64,000 nt of DNA from Toxotes chatareus (taxonomy: Eukaryota; Chordata; Actinopteri; Toxotidae), in the NCBI GenBank assembly GCA_016801885.1, contig CM028889.1, positions 12,711,001-12,775,000 on the forward strand, written 5' to 3'. Every line of letters begins with the position of its first letter. The stretch's first letter is position 1. Both the position numbers and the translations under genes were made by a program. A model generated the notes under the pieces. That model was not told the origin of the DNA. It ran no database searches and worked only from the letters and a program-made list of their open reading frames with translations. Shown here one piece after another: positions 24,039 to 38,065 of the stretch.

Positions 24039-27000
24039 CTATGAGAGAGACAGAGATTACCATACCAGTCCAAAAATTACTGCCATTACAACACAAGAAC
24101 ACATTACTGGGTAAAAAACTTGAATAAGTTGGTGGCCCAATGCCTGACAAAGTACTGCATGTAATAATGTGTCTGTTTAAACTGGTCACCTACGCGTAAA
24201 TAGCAGGTAGAGGGAATTTGGAGTGCTGCCGTTGATTAAGCAGACATGACAATTAGCCCATGAACATCTAGGGCTTATGGGAAATGCTGTTCTGTAACAG
24301 TCGTATTCATCTAAACATATGAAGCAAGCCACGCAACGTACTGTTGGGAAAAAGCTCTGCTCCTCTGCTGATTTTTAGTATTTTAAATTTGTTACAAATG
24401 TCAATGAGATTTTGAATGAGGTTTTCACTTCAGCTCTCTATAGTAGCCTGGATGGAAAAGCCCCAACATAAACATCTACCTGCACAACCACAAGCATCAC
24501 TATCACAGGTGTGTGGTTTTACAAAGAAAATTACAGGGGCTGCTGTCTATGTGGGTCATAAAAAGCCATAAAACTACCTTTAGTTTTTTTCTTTGAGAAA
24601 GATACATGCAACACAAAAACACTGTCTTAGAAATATGAAAATGTACAGTCACAAACACACATACACAAAACCTCAGATACACGCAATCATTCATTTTGTT
24701 TTAAACACACACACACAGATGTGTTTTCCAGCAGCCTCAGGCACATTCCTACAGTAACACATGCTGCTGCAACATGCTGGTCGTCCTTCTAACTGACAGG
24801 CTACTGATAAACCCATAAACACACACAGATCATCTGTCAGCTTAGACTGCAGCCAACCGACAATAGTCAAAGAAAAGTACACAAACATTAAGACAGAAGA
24901 CTAATTAGGACAAATTATATTATGGGCTATAACGGACAATGGCTTCATTAAAGTAACCAGCGGGAAGGAAAAAAGAAAGAATCTTCTCTAACGGAAAGCA
25001 TTTACTCAGTATCTTATCAGTGGCTGCTCTGTTTCTCCTCAGTGTTTCTGTCAGCTGCTTTTCTCAGGTCAGACCACAGTAAACATGATGCTCCAGCATC
25101 CAGACCAATCAAACACAAAGTCACACACACCTTAAAAGGTTTTTAAGGATGTGACCTCACCTCGCTGGTTTACTTTGGTCCAAGCCAAAGAGAAGCAGTT
25201 TATTGTACTGGGTTTGTTTAGGATCAAAAACAAGCTAACAAGAGTTTATAAACAAGCCACATGATTCGCTAGTATTTTGTTTATTGGATAGTTTTAGTAA
25301 CATGTAATCCTGCCTGGTTGTATAATTTGAAGAGATTTTGAAAATGAAACTTCTCTGACTCCAGTTTCTGTAACTTTGCCTCCTTTTTTGTGCTCAGACA
25401 ATAGTTAAATTCAATTATTGAACCAAAATCCAGTTTAAATTTGTGTCATCTTTATTTCATTTTCTTTCTTTCTTCCTCAAAGCTGCATGGAGACCCAGGG
25501 TATTATATCCAAATGACCTTGTTCAAACACAGGTTCATAGTTCCTGTAGAGCAGTGCCATGTTTTATATCAGTGACAACAAAGTATGCGTCTTTTAGCTT
25601 AAAACAAAAGAGCACTTGTGTTTAAGCCAGTTCTGATGTGACATTTTTGGCACACAATAACATAGGGCACCGTGTTTTTCACACATCAACAGTTATAACT
25701 GATCGCATGCACTTACTTAGACACTACGTCATTCATATTTTGATACACGACAGTTTTACCCAGATATGCAGCAGATTTTCAGAGCTGTAACATATGAAAT
25801 CAGATCACTTGGCATCTTTTAAACCTGGACAAAACTGTTCATGAAATAAGCAAGGTTTAAAAAAAAAAAAAAAAAAAAAAAGGGAACTCATTTGCCACAG
25901 GTTTAACTTTTGTTTCCACTGCTGTCCATTTTCCTCCCGTTTCAGGAACACAATTTTGGCATTGCTCATGGAGGTATTAAAAAATCCAAACATCCCATTT
26001 AATAAAACAGGATGCGCGTGTCAGCACACAGGCAGTACTCTGACGCAGAAACACAAGGCAGAACCTGGCTGAAAAGGTTCTTCAAAGTTCATGTTGTGGG
26101 AAGTGGAAAAGGCCTGTTGGTATGCTGACTGACCGACCGTATTTTCAGTGATGAATTTCTGGTTTAAACGCTCTAGACTGATGGTGTGTACAGCATTATT
26201 TTAATAAAATGGCATCGAAACACCATGAAAATCAATTTAATGCAAACCAAAAAATTTGGCAATCATTTACCAATAATTCATAAAATGCTGAGAAGTATTT
26301 ACCTCCTTAGAGCATTTCTTTAAAAAATGAATTACATGATGTGCTGCAAAGTTAATTAGATCACTAAACCAACTATAATTAACAGGACAATGCCAAGATC
26401 CAACTCTTCTCTCTCTGCCAACATCTCCCTTTCCTCGACTCTTGGTTCCTTCATTCTTTATTTTCTTCACCTCTTTGTTTCTTTTCCTCGCTTTCCCCTC
26501 ATCAGTTCCCCTCCATATCTCCTGCTCTCTTGTCTTTACCCTCCTCCCCTCACCCTCTTCTTTGCTCACCTCCCAACAACAACCACACACACACAAACAC
26601 ACACTAGTCATACAGTCACACACTTCCCTCAGCTCCTCTCAAGTGTTGCTGTTTTTCTCTCTGATTTGATGACAGGCAGCAAATTACAGACTGCAGTGAG
26701 GGGTTGCATTCCTTCTCTCTACACCCAGAGTCCTGACCAGCTGAGTCTCACACACACACAAGCATGAACATACACATCATTGAGTGCCAAGTCTCATAAT
26801 GACACTTGCACAAGCCAAAAACAAAATTTCTAAAGTAGTCATAAACACATCCACAAAGGCGTGCACGCACGCACACACACAATGACAAAAATCACACAAG
26901 TAAAAACTTGCAAAACCTGCATAAACACAAACATATGAGCACGTAATTCACACAAACATCCAAAAATCTGATTTACTTAAGCATATGAGTCCACACACAC

Positions 27001-28540
27001 ATTATCCCACAGTCAGACAATGTTCACAGCTACAATTTTTAGTGAACTCATTTTGAACATAGCTCTTTAATTTAGTAAATGTTTAACTGGGATCTATTGT
27101 GAGCAGATAAACTACATTGTTCTTCAGATTGAATGAACTGCCGTATATCCATGGCTGCAAATTGAGTTCACATGACATTCCTGATTCAGTTTTTATGCAA
27201 AATGTCGATCATAACCCAGCACCACAGTCGTATTTCATTACATTACAGGCACACTGCAGTGAGTGCAGTCACACAGCAGTCTCCCAGTCCTGCCAACATT
27301 ACCAGACACCAAAAGCAGAAAATAAAGCTGGGGCTGCGTGTTTTTATGGGTTTGTAATTTCTGAATCATTTCCTACAAATTTCCAAGATGTCTTCCTGGA
27401 TAGAACTATGTAATTCGGTACTAGCTTTGGGGAAAGTGGAAACAATGTTTTACATGTCCAGGTAATTAATTTCAGTTAACTTGTAGAGCAAAGCAGAGAG
27501 TCTGTTGGTCAACGCACAGCAGCTCAGCGAACTGTGAAAAAAAAAAAAAAAAAACAGTTAAATTTCTCTGTAGCCAAACACACAACAGGGAAAATAAAGA
27601 TTCCACTGATAAATAAATTAAATTGTCCTTGCATTAAAAAAAAAGCTTTTCTTTAAGGAGCATTCCTATTTTCCCAATAATTAGTAGTAAATGAAATGAT
27701 TAGGAAAACCTGAACCAATAAAGTGTTTTACATAATTTTGGCTGTAATTGCTAAGATCTGACAACCCATGTAGATGAGACAAATTAGACCAATGTTGGAC
27801 TAAAACCCAACAGTGGTATTTGAAACAATTTCCACACACAAGGAAACAATGACAGGGTCATCCTGTTGTTGTTTTTTTGTATTTACTGTTGCGTGACTGA
27901 TGTTTGGATTAATAAAAAGGGACAGGAAACTCCATGAAACTAATAATAAATAAATAAAATCTGATTTCTCTCTCGCTCGCTAGCTTTGCTCTCTCACTCA
28001 CTCTTCCAATACTGTACTAGCTGCATGATACTAGCTGCATCCAATACTTCCTTCCTTGAAGCATCTGCGTTTGACCAATTAACATAACATTCAGCCTTAC
28101 TTAACCCCAAACCTTTGGAAAGTACTGTCCCCTGGAGCACCTTGGACAAAAATCTAATTTAATCCTTTGTCTCCAGTCAAAACACAGGTTTAGTGCCTCA
28201 AACTCTTCTTGGTTCCTTGAGAACATTCCTGCCGCAGAAACACCCTATTGGTACAATTTTACTATTATCAATAGAAATTATGGTCAGAATAAGGCGCTCA
28301 TTCTAATAAACCAGAACTGCTTTAGCAATGAGCGGAACGAGCGAACCAAGTGATCAGTTCACTTTACTTGGGTTGATTAGTGCTTCAGTGATCAAAAATG
28401 AAATGTGATGTGCTATTAATGAGGAAGAGAACATTGGGTCATCCTGCATTCAGCCCACTTCATGGAAGAGGAAATGTTATGCTGGTTCGAGGCTCGGGGC
28501 CATGTTTTGAAACAGTGACCTCATCCCCAACGTCACCCTT
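24039..28540. other. kank3 upstream or 5' intron DNA
   Basis: No coding exon recognised. It contains an A-run at 25857-25881, a long pyrimidine-rich tract at 26390-26570, CA-rich blocks at 26580-26610, 26750-26760 and 26860-26880, and a second A-run near 27537-27554. Open frames over the pyrimidine tract are low-complexity artefacts. Confidence 0.5.
25857..25881. repeat. poly(A) run
   Basis: About 24 consecutive A residues on the plus strand. No retroposon body with target-site duplication could be recognised immediately before it. Confidence 0.85.
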
Positions 28541-28559
28541 TTCCCGAGAAGGGAAGCCA

Positions 28560-28622
28560 GAGAGAGAAAGAGAAGGAGGGAGAGAGAGAGAGAGAGAATC
28601 TGACTGGTGGTGGGGGGGGCGG
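28560..28622. repeat. GA-rich microsatellite followed by G-run
   Basis: An imperfect AGAGAGAAAG to GAGAGAGA tract, ending in a G8 run and a short G/C-rich end. Purine-only strand asymmetry could favour triplex or slipped structures. Confidence 0.75.
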
Positions 28623-29479
28623 CTTATTTTAATCTTTCAAATCTTATTACCGACTAAATCAATTAATTGAAAATATATATCAATTCCTAAAATCCTGAGA
28701 TCAGTCTTTGCATTTGAGACTTTTCTCAATAAACAAAATTCTATGTTAAATATGTGTTTATAGTGGTTAAGCCTTGAAGTGAATAATTACAGTCTGTGGA
28801 CCTGTCACAGTTTACAGGACCCAGGACGGTTAGCTGACTCAGGATATCTCACAGCAGATTTAGAGCTCGCATCTGTAAGACAGATAGACTGAAAACAGAC
28901 TCTAACCACTGCTCTGAGGTCTCGGTATGTGTTGGTTGAAGAGAGATTATCTCCGTCTACGAGATATGAAGCCGTGGAAGTCGACTGAACAATGCGTGGA
29001 TTCGATTTTATTCAGTCTGTCCCTGCCAGGGAGCTAATGCTAGCTAACAGCTGTCTGGTATTTATTTTTTAAAATATGCATAATGATCACGCCTTTGTAA
29101 GTGGTGTAGGGTTTTTTTTTTCACTATACTTGCTCAACTGTTCGCTCACACAGACCTAAAAAACATAGACATCATGCTGATTAACCAGCAGCTGCCGAAT
29201 ACCAGCTACTCTTTCTCTGTACCTTTCTGCAGGTGTCTCTGGCTCCGGAGCTGCATGTTCTCTGTCTGTGGTCCTGGCTCCAACCACCTGCTGCTGTTTA
29301 TTGTCTACAGTGATCCATTTCTAACACATGTTTAATGTTCCACTCTGCTACAGATAAATTTTGGATTAATATTCTATGCAGACTGTAATGTAAATAATTA
29401 CCAGCCATGACAGCTTTTTGCTTCTGTGCTCTGTCTCCTATCATAACTGTAATCTGCTGAGCACACATTATCCACTAAC

Positions 29480-29855
29480 TGTTCACTAACTGTAATCTAA
29501 ATGCTGGCCCTCTAACATTGTCCATTGCCAGCCCTGTTTGTATTATGCTGCATGTCCTTCTCCTCCTCTCCTCCATTCCTAGCTGTCCTATCTTCCTCTT
29601 TTTCCTCCTTTCACCCAGCCCGGCCATCGACAGGAGGGTCCCCCATATGAGCCGGGTTCTGCTCAAGGTTTCTTCCTGTTAAAAGGGAGTTTTTTCTTGC
29701 CACTGTCGCCTTAAGTGCTTGTCTGGGGTCAGGCTCTGGGTCTCTGTAAAGCGCTTTGAGACAATTTTGATTGTGGAAGGCGCTATATAAATATCATTGA
29801 ATTGAACTGAACTGAACTGAATTGAATTGAACTGAATTCAATTCAATTCAGTCAA
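29480..29855 (+). mobile_element. dispersed teleost retroposon tail with TTGAA repeats
   Basis: Contains CGGGTTCTGCTCAAGGTTTC, TTCCTGTTAAAAGGGAGTTT, GCCACTGTCGCCTTAAGTGC, TCTGTAAAGCGCTTTGAGAC and GGCGCTATATAAATATCATT. It ends in a TTGAA/CTGAA tandem tail (29795-29852). This block order is one of the commonest fish interspersed repeats, and the short tandem tail suggests LINE-driven retroposition. The 5' limit is uncertain and could be several hundred bases further left. Confidence 0.65.
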
Positions 29856-30082
29856 GAATGAACTTGCAAAGAACCGCAACTTATTTGTTACTTTATGGAA
29901 TGAGAAACAGCATCTTGAAGCAAATGTCCCTTTTCACGACTTAACTCTCATGCCAGTTAATCTTAAACCTAAACCCAATTCAAAATCCTGAACTTGATTT
30001 GTTGAGGAGGCGAGGAGAAGATTTCTTTGATGTCTTTATCCTTGTGAGGATATTCAGGCCTTTTCGACACAGAAATCCAGAT

Positions 30083-30107
30083 ACACACACACACACACAC
30101 ACACACA
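30083..30107. repeat. CA dinucleotide microsatellite
   Basis: About twelve CA units. A shorter CA tract follows near 30191-30200. Confidence 0.85.
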
Positions 30108-30655
30108 GGAGGGCCTCTCTGCTGCTGGGATAAATCTGCAGTTTCCTGAAGTGAAGCCCACTACTCTTCCAATAAATCCCCCTCATCACCACACACACAC
30201 AGCCCTCCATGCCCCCATGGGAGACCTCCCATTGTCTCCCAGTAGGTGGGGGGGGTCCTGCCAGGAAGCCCATCAGGCCGTCCTGAAAGCTGCTTCCTGA
30301 ATGCAGCAGGAAAACACTGGAGAGAAGACAAGCTAAAACTGAGAGCTGAACAAACACAACCAGTGTGACACATACACAAACATGCACACTGTGGCATCCT
30401 GCAGCCTACAACAGCACCGAGGCCAACATCACATGATGAATCACACTGAGGTTAGATAACATGCTATCACTTTTGGCGAGGACTTGAGTGTTTGTGTGCA
30501 CTAAAGTTCACACACACAGTAACACTCTGTCACCTCGATACGCAGGACTCCGCCAACAGACGCCATCTCCTGCCTCCATTGCCTTCATCATAAATCACAC
30601 GCTGACGTCACATCGCTAACATCAAGTGTGTCCCACTGTACAGAGAAAAAAGAAA

Positions 30656-30680
30656 ATTTTTTTTTTTTTTTTTTTTTTTT
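30656..30680. repeat. poly(T) run
   Basis: About 24 consecutive T residues. It could be the tail of a minus-strand retroposon, but no body is recognised. Confidence 0.85.
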
Positions 30681-31323
30681 AGGTTGACTTCAAACATCAC
30701 ATGCCTCCCCTCCCTCTTCCTTCCAGATTCTCCAGCAAACACAATCAGGCACATTCAGCCTCCACAATGAGACATTGTGCCTCTTTGGTGGCGACGCTGT
30801 TTTTGAAAAGTTTTGTGAGGCCTCGTTGTTTCTCCCCAAAACCAGCCCCAGCCCTCAGCCCCGACTCCAACCAATGCAATGTCACAAAATGTCACAAAGT
30901 GAATTCAGTAAAGTCGCTGGGGAAGTCCAGCATTTGGAGAGTTTCCAGATGAAGAGGGAGTGTCTGGAGGCTCTGATTCAAAGCTTCTAATGAAGGACAA
31001 AGAGAGCATCCATGGATGTTGACATCCAGTGACAACCTTTACAGAAAAATCCCAGTCTGATCCACCATTCCTCTCAGATCTCCTCAGTCTGGGATTTGAG
31101 GAGTTGTTTCATGATGAAATACTTGCCTTCAACCTGTCCCATCTCTGTTCTACATTTTCCAAAACCCCTGTAAACATGGCCTAGGAAAATTTAAAAAATG
31201 ACGTCGTTTTAATTTTAACATCTTCCATAGTTGATTTTTCCACAACAATGAGAATGTTTTCTAACACAGTAGTATCCTGGTCTTGATTCTCATCATATTA
31301 AAAAATTATGTTCACATGAAAAA

Positions 31324-31644
31324 CAGTGGACAAAGTACTCAGATATTTAACTCCTTTAACTACTTAAAGTATCAAAAGTAAAACTACTTACTATGCAGAA
31401 TGGATTCATTTAAAAAAGTTTAAAAAAGTTCCATATTTTTGTTGCCCATCACTTCAATTGTGTAAGCTGATTTTAATTATTTTGTATACTGCTGGGTAGC
31501 TTGTGAATTTACCTCAGACAATCAATAAAATGTTATCATAATGTGTTCACTTTATTTCATACTATTAAGCTGAAGAAGAAAATGCTAAATATTTAACTTA
31601 CTTAAGTACAGTACTTGAGTACATGTACTTACTTTCCACCACGG
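31324..31644 (-). mobile_element. non-autonomous DNA element of the 'GTGGTGGAAAGTA' family
   Basis: The right end, read on the minus strand, gives GGTGGAAAGTAAGTACATGT, then ACTCAAGTACTGTACTTAAG. This is a hallmark of a very common teleost MITE-like repeat. The left end carries AGTGGACAAAGTACTCAG and TACTTAAAGTA, a diverged inverted copy of the same end. Non-coding. Confidence 0.65.
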
Positions 31645-31974
31645 CATGCAACATGAGAAACCTGGTTATTTATTTTAAACTATTACATAAGCTGTAGTTA
31701 GCTCTGAAATCAGGGTCTGATGTCCACATCTACAAAACATTTATGTAACACTCCAGAAACCCAATTAAACCAGGGTACTAGTGTGAATGTAAATGCACAC
31801 AGATACTAGTTTCCCATTAGTTTTACTAAATCTCTACTCTCAATTATCATATAATTAATTAATTTATACTTAAATTATAGATATGCAAAAGACTGTTAAT
31901 CCAGCAATTTTTCCCAATGATAGGACCTCAGTTTGGGTTACCAAAAGTTTTTGTAGTGCATATATGTTACTGTG

Positions 31975-32152
31975 CACACTCCATCTTATTCTCAGTCATA
32001 AAAAAGACCTCAAAGTACTTAAAATTCATTACTTGAGGCAGAAACGTGCTCCTAACCAGAAGCAGCCGAACCACAATTTTCTGGCAGAGTACCAAGAACT
32101 CAGAGCTGGAGATGATGACCTTCATTACAACTGCTTGATGCTCGACTGAAAA
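31975..32152 (+). repeat. dispersed repeat, copy 1 of a pair with 38465-38625
   Basis: The sequence starts ACACTCCATCTTATTCTCAG and runs through GTACTTAAAATTCATTACTT, TTTTCTGGCAGAGTACCAAG, CTCAGAGCTGGAGATGATGA and CATTACAACTGCTTGATGCT. All blocks recur in the same order and strand at 38465-38625. This copy has about 25 extra bases after 32040. The family is unknown to me. Confidence 0.75.
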
Positions 32153-32204
32153 CCACCCAACAGCACTGGTGGTCACAGTCCAAAACCCTGACCCAGCAGA
32201 ACTA

Positions 32205-32425
32205 CAGTTCAGTGCAAAAGTTTTAGGCACTTTAGATCCATCAGGGAGGCATGTGATTGGTCCCAAACTGACGGAGACGACCCCAAACAGCCAGAGTCAT
32301 ACAGAGCATCAAATACTGACTTAAGTTTTTTCCGTTTACTGAACTTTGAATGAAGATTTTTTTTATGAATAAAAACTATTCATGGCATTATTTACTTTAG
32401 TGCCTCAAACTTTTGCACAGTACTG
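32205..32425. mobile_element. Tc1/mariner-like MITE with 26-bp terminal inverted repeats
   Basis: The left terminus 32205-32230 and the reverse complement of 32425-32400 agree at 23 of 26 bases around GTGCAAAAGTTT-AGGCAC. The left end is preceded by TA, the usual Tc1 target. The right flank is AA, so the duplication has decayed. About 170 internal bases have no coding potential. It lies right after the repeat at 31975-32152, and the two may be parts of one larger family. Confidence 0.75.
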
Positions 32426-35400
32426 AACATGACCAACAACAAAACAGTCCCACAGAACCCCAACAAGTTCGGTCATTCAACAGTCATCAAGCTGAACGTG
32501 CTTACGTGTCATTAAATGCGTAAAAAGTATTTTTGCATGGATTTTCTATACAAGGATAAAGGGAGCCAGAAACAGCAATTGGCTTTTTTTTTTTTTAGGA
32601 AAAACTGCATCGTGGTTTTTCATCCAGTAAAGTTTCAAACAAGCAAAAACCACAGAAACCAAAGACCTGACTGGATGTAAATGAACTCTTGGAAAAGCAA
32701 CATTATACGTTTCTTTCTGGAAACAATGATGCTGGCACCATTTTGCAGGCTAGAAAGCTTCAAACTGCAGCCAGTTTGCATCCCATCGGCACCATCCAGT
32801 CAGCTGAGGCTGAGGCAGTCCCATGCCTGCCGGCTGACTGCCCCTCCCTGGAACAAAGCAGGGCTCGCAAACTGAGTTTTCCCCCCAATTAACCAGTTTC
32901 CAGGTCGGATGTCACGTTGCTTTTTGGACCAAACACACCTTGTTTTCCCTCTGTGGTGAGACACGAACTCTCTAGGCTTGTCTCCCCAACATGACAAACT
33001 GAACCATTGTAGAAGTTTGTTTTTGGGTCAAATATCAGCAGCCTTTTTTTTCTCTCTCAAATGAATTTTCCATACCAACAGTAAAAATGTCTCAAATTTT
33101 CTCCTCATTTCCCTTTTCTCAAATCACATCAGCTCTTTTGCGTTGTCTAGCCAAGCAAATAACAAAAATAAACCAGCTTAAGGCATCTAAAAATTTCTCT
33201 ACGATGACCTAGATATCTGGTCTGCCGATCTGTGTTTAAGAGGAGACTGTGACCCATTTGTCTTCTTCGCAACAGTAGCAACTGGAGCCTCCAGATGTTT
33301 GATTCTCATAACTACAGAACAAGACCAGATGTCAGACTTTGCTGTTTTCTGCCCAGAAACAACTAAAATATGTGTCTATTATCATGTTATTTCCTTCACT
33401 GGTGGAAATTATACCAGATCAGCATGTCTTTGATGAGGAGGGTTGGGGTAATGACAAGGCAGGGGATGTACATAGGTCTTTGAAATGTCTCCCAAAGCTC
33501 CCGAGAGCACACCTTCATCACCAGCAGCCCCCGCAGAAAATACATGCTTGTGGGCTCTAATTCAGTTTTCCATAATGTAGTGAATCAGTTAGCTTCTCGG
33601 ATTCGGGGCAGTAATTACTCCTGCAGCCTCACAGTTTGATGTCTGACAGACATTATGAAACCTTATTTAACATATCGATGCCTTTAAACCCTTATATATA
33701 AAGAGCGGTCGAAGAGAAAGTAGCACCAGTATTTTTATGTTACGTAATTCTTTAAAATCATTACAAAATGCTTCAATATACAACAAGTAAAACAGAAAGT
33801 AGGAGTATGCAAAACAAGAAAGATGAGGAAAAGTAACAGGACGGGAAGGGTAGAGAAAGAGGAAAAAACAGGACATAAAAGAGTGTTTTCAGCTGCAGTG
33901 TGAACTGAGCATGTCAAAGCCTTGTTCTTCTATGACTTCATAGGGCAGAGGGGCGTTTCCCCAGGCATCTCAGCACTAAACACAACATTTGTTCCATATA
34001 AGCCAGTGAACAGAGGTGATCTCTGTGCTGTGATGGTTTTGGGAGACCAGGTTCAAGGCCTCACTCTCACTTAGCCCTCAGAGACGTTTCTCAGGCACCA
34101 GATTCAAAAGCAGAAAGCAGAAGCAGACATTTTCGAGATGGCGACAGAGAAAGTCTGAATACAACCACAAAACTTTGATTGTTTGATCCAAAAATGAAAG
34201 TTGGGTTCAAAAGTTTGTGGCATCGCGGTGACATGCAGTAAGTGTTTCCAAAGACAGCCGTGGTTTGGTTGTGTCAGAGAGAAGCGGTCAGTTTAGGCAG
34301 AGCGGGAATCTGATCTTTTTGGTGCTCAAGCCACAAGAGTCAAAGCCAGTCTGCCACTTCCACTACTTTACCAGTCAAAAAGCCTTTTACAGTAAATTAT
34401 TACAACCTATAAATAAAGCTCGGTCACTTGCCCAAGTGTCTGGCAGAGGAAACAAATTCACCAGATGCCACCAAACTCTATAAGTGTCTGTTTATTTTAG
34501 TGTTTTCTCACCCTGATGTTGGTGCACAGAGTTTGATTAGTGTCTCTTTCCCAAGCCCTGCCAGTACTTGAGCTAACATGGGTATTTTTGGCCCTGTGTT
34601 TGTCATTAGTGTCTCTCAGGCAGTGGAGAGAGCAGAAGGAGGAGCGTCTGATTGGACCACAGTGTTAGACCACACTGACAGTCACATAAATCCATACTGT
34701 AGTCCCATTTTGTTGTTTTATATTTGTGAGAAGCATAAACGACTGTTCACAGGCGAATGTGACCTCAAGTGAATGAGAATAAACCCTCCACAAACAACAG
34801 ACTAGATAAAGAGCCAAGAGACTGGCGTAACATTAGTGTCAGTAATTAATAAAGCTTTAACGAATAAATCTGGTTATCGACAATGCCCATCAAGTCCAAC
34901 AATGAACTGATCCTGCATCAACCTTCTCCAAAACAATTAAAAACACATCAGCGAGCTACACTGCTGCTGCTATGTTTATTCACCATGATAAGACTGGTCA
35001 CTGTAGTTTGAGTCCCACACACACCATCCTCCTGCCATAAATACTATCTAGACCACCAAATGTGTTTTAATATATGGCTGAAAACAGTCCCCAAGAAACA
35101 GACTCTTCACTTCTGTGTCAGTAACAATTGCTCATGCCTAAGTGCCCAGCTGCTTTAAGAAATCACTGAGCCTTTCTTAAAATTAAAGTGTATAATTGTG
35201 ACCCATTTTTAAAGATTTCTTCTTCACCAATGTGGATACAACAGAGCCACGCACACACGGTTGGTAAGTCTGAACGAATCGTGAGGCAAACTGATGCACT
35301 GTTGGTTTGGGTCTTTTCATGAAAGATTTGTTGACAGTAAAATTACAGAATGTCAGCAGTCTTATTTTTTAACAACCTTTAAAATTCTTTACGATACCAT

Positions 35401-37800
35401 TTGTTATGTTGCACCACCCTCATTTAAAGAATATGTCCTCATTCCTGATGATGGAAAAAAAGCACAGACAGACAATCGAATTCAACATGATTAAGTTAAG
35501 GTGATTAAATTAGATTTCTGAAAAAACATGAATCTATCATCTTGGATGGATTTTAAACTCTTTATATCACCAGATAACAAACACAGTCAGGGGAAAAAAT
35601 TATCCAAACATTGTTTTATTGAGGTAAATGAAATTAAGAGAAACAGAGCTGGATTCTCTGGATTCCTGTAAAAAGTGCAAACCAACTTCATTAAGAAAAG
35701 GCACCCACAGCTGCCTTTGTTCTGCTATTCAGTATTTGTGTAAGTCCTTTTACGTTCTGCAGTGTACAATTGTCTTGTATTGTAATGCCTGCGTACTTCC
35801 TGTCGAGCTTTCAGCCAACTCCAAAGCCATTGTTTTACAATAACTGTACACGGTCTCCAAACAAAACCAACAATAAGCTAAGACTAATCAAATAAATACA
35901 AGTGTTTTTCTAAAACTAGGACAGCGTGTGGAAAACTCTCAGCCGCCTCTCTCAAACACACTGAGCCGAACTTCTGAAGAGCTTCTCCTCCTCCTTTCAG
36001 GGGCAATCTGGGAAGGCACTCCAATCAGGGAATCTGGCATGAAGCAGAAAGTGGCAATTTCCATTTTCAAAGCTTGGATGCCTGCTAATTATGATGAAAG
36101 CCTCCTGCTATCGGGTTTCACACAGGCCTAACACTTAAAACTAATTGTTGCCTCAGAAAAAAAATGCTTGAAGTTCAAAAAAGTAAACAAACCACTGTGA
36201 CTTTCATGAAGCAAAGAGTGAATCTATTTAAATCTTTGACAAACTGTCCTGGGATTATTGTTGTGATTGTAGTAAGTGGATATCAGCTTAGTGCTTTGCT
36301 AATAATCAAAAAAAAAAAAACAGTTTGGCACCAAGATTACTCCTTAAACTAATAAACAAACAGGTCAGTGTCTCTTATCATCAGTGTCAGGAATTCCTGA
36401 TATCTCAGACTGAAATTATATGACATGAACGAGACATTATACTAGAAATGGCTTAGGTAGCCTCAAGCAGAGATGTGGACCAGGACTACAGAGATGTGGT
36501 TAGCTCACATCTTTGTAACTCCACATCTCCAGATTTTTTTCATTTTCATCTTCAGACCCAGCTGACAATACAGTTTATCAGACTCCTCTGTGCAGCTTCC
36601 CCTGCAGCTACAAAAGACTTTAGACAACCCCCCACCCCAAACAACACACACATATGCAGCACTACTCCACAAGACCTGTAAACAGACTTTGATGTGTAAA
36701 TACCTCTGGAGTTCCCCTTTAACTCAATCAATGGTACTTCAAAACTTAACTTGAAAAAAAAAAATCAGAAATTGAACACAAAAGAATCCTTGAAACACTG
36801 GACTTTAGCCTCCAAATGTTCTTGATATCCAGTTTTCCTGAACACAATTTACAAATCAGAACCTCATATGTACAATAACTCAGATAAAAACATGGCATAA
36901 AATGTACAGGATAAAGAGGGTGAAAGACAAAAAGGTTTAAAATGTTCTGAAATACCACCACTTCAGCTGCACACTGTAGCAACTGAAGCCCAGTATGTGG
37001 TATCTTTTTGGAAACCCACTATACTGCCTGTCCGAACATGGCAGTTTTATTCTTTACTGTGTTAATATCTAGGCCAAACACTGGCGGCTCCAGCTTTTGC
37101 TTTGCTCCCTGCGTAGTGTCACTGCAGTGAATTGAGTAATTCGCAGTGTTGAGGTGCTAAAATTAAAACCCACTCGTAATAGCTCTAAAAATACGACAGC
37201 ATGTATTTTATAAGCAGCAGGGACCCATGAGCATGAGGACGGAGTCAAATTTAATTCAGCTGTAATTTAATAAACTGTCCTCAATTGAGATTTAATAAAC
37301 TGCCCTCAATCTGTTCGGAGGTGTAAACAAGACAAGAATGCATGAATTAGGGAGGGAATGTCTATGACAGAAAAAACTAACAGCATTAATACTCCTCTGA
37401 GAAGTTGCAGAGAGGAAATATTAGAGCATCCGCATGTTACAGTGACCTCCTGACACCTCTAACTAAACTTACAGAGTATCTATTTTTGAGGTGACTGCAG
37501 TAAGTCAAACCCCAGGGTCCTGTTGCAGAAAGACAGTTTCCCCTGTGGGAGCTCCAGAAAACTGTTAAGAGCTTAACACAAATTTAAATGATGACTTTAG
37601 CAAAACACTCTGTTCATCACCTGCATCGCTTTCTTTCTCACCTCATCACTGTACAGGGGATTGTCCTGTGCTCACCAATTAAGCAAGTAGTTCACATTTT
37701 TTCTTCGCCTTTGTTATTTTTGGCTGGACCTCAACAGCGAGGCTAGCCCAATAGGAAACACCGACGTCTGTTGCTGACTGACTCATTTACAGGCAGTGTT
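32426..37800. other. kank3 far 5' intron or upstream DNA, no gene recognised
   Basis: No exon with both splice sites and coding bias was found. Open frames here are short and have no recognisable domain. Minor low-complexity tracts include an A-run near 36310. Confidence 0.45.
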
Positions 37801-37849
37801 TACGCTAAGTTGTAAGATAAGATACATAAAGGTGTATCTTATTTTTAAT

Positions 37850-38065
37850 TAAATTTTTAATTTTTAATTTTAATTTATTATTGATCCCTCCTGGGGAAAT
37901 TACTCTCTGCATTTTACCCACACCAAGTGAACGAGACACACACACAAGCATGCACTAGAGAGGCTGGGGCAGGGGGCTGCCTAGTGAGACGCCCGGGGAG
38001 CTGGGATGGATCGGTGCCTTGCTCAGGGGCACCACAGCCATGGTTGCAGAGGCAGGAGAGGCGCG
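37850..38065 (+). mobile_element. dispersed teleost retroposon fragment
   Basis: After an AATTTTTAATTTT-rich start, the blocks TTGATCCCTCCTGGGGAAAT, CGCCCGGGGAGCTGGGATGG and ATCGGTGCCTTGCTCAGGGG, followed by CACCACAGCCATGG, match a common fish interspersed repeat. It is non-coding. The family assignment is by familiarity only. Confidence 0.6.

Noticed and set aside
26267..26767. 118- and 125-codon frames on opposite strands
   Set aside because: Both are readings of a pyrimidine-rich/CA-rich tract, giving low-complexity Arg/Glu/Lys or Ser/Pro/Leu peptides.
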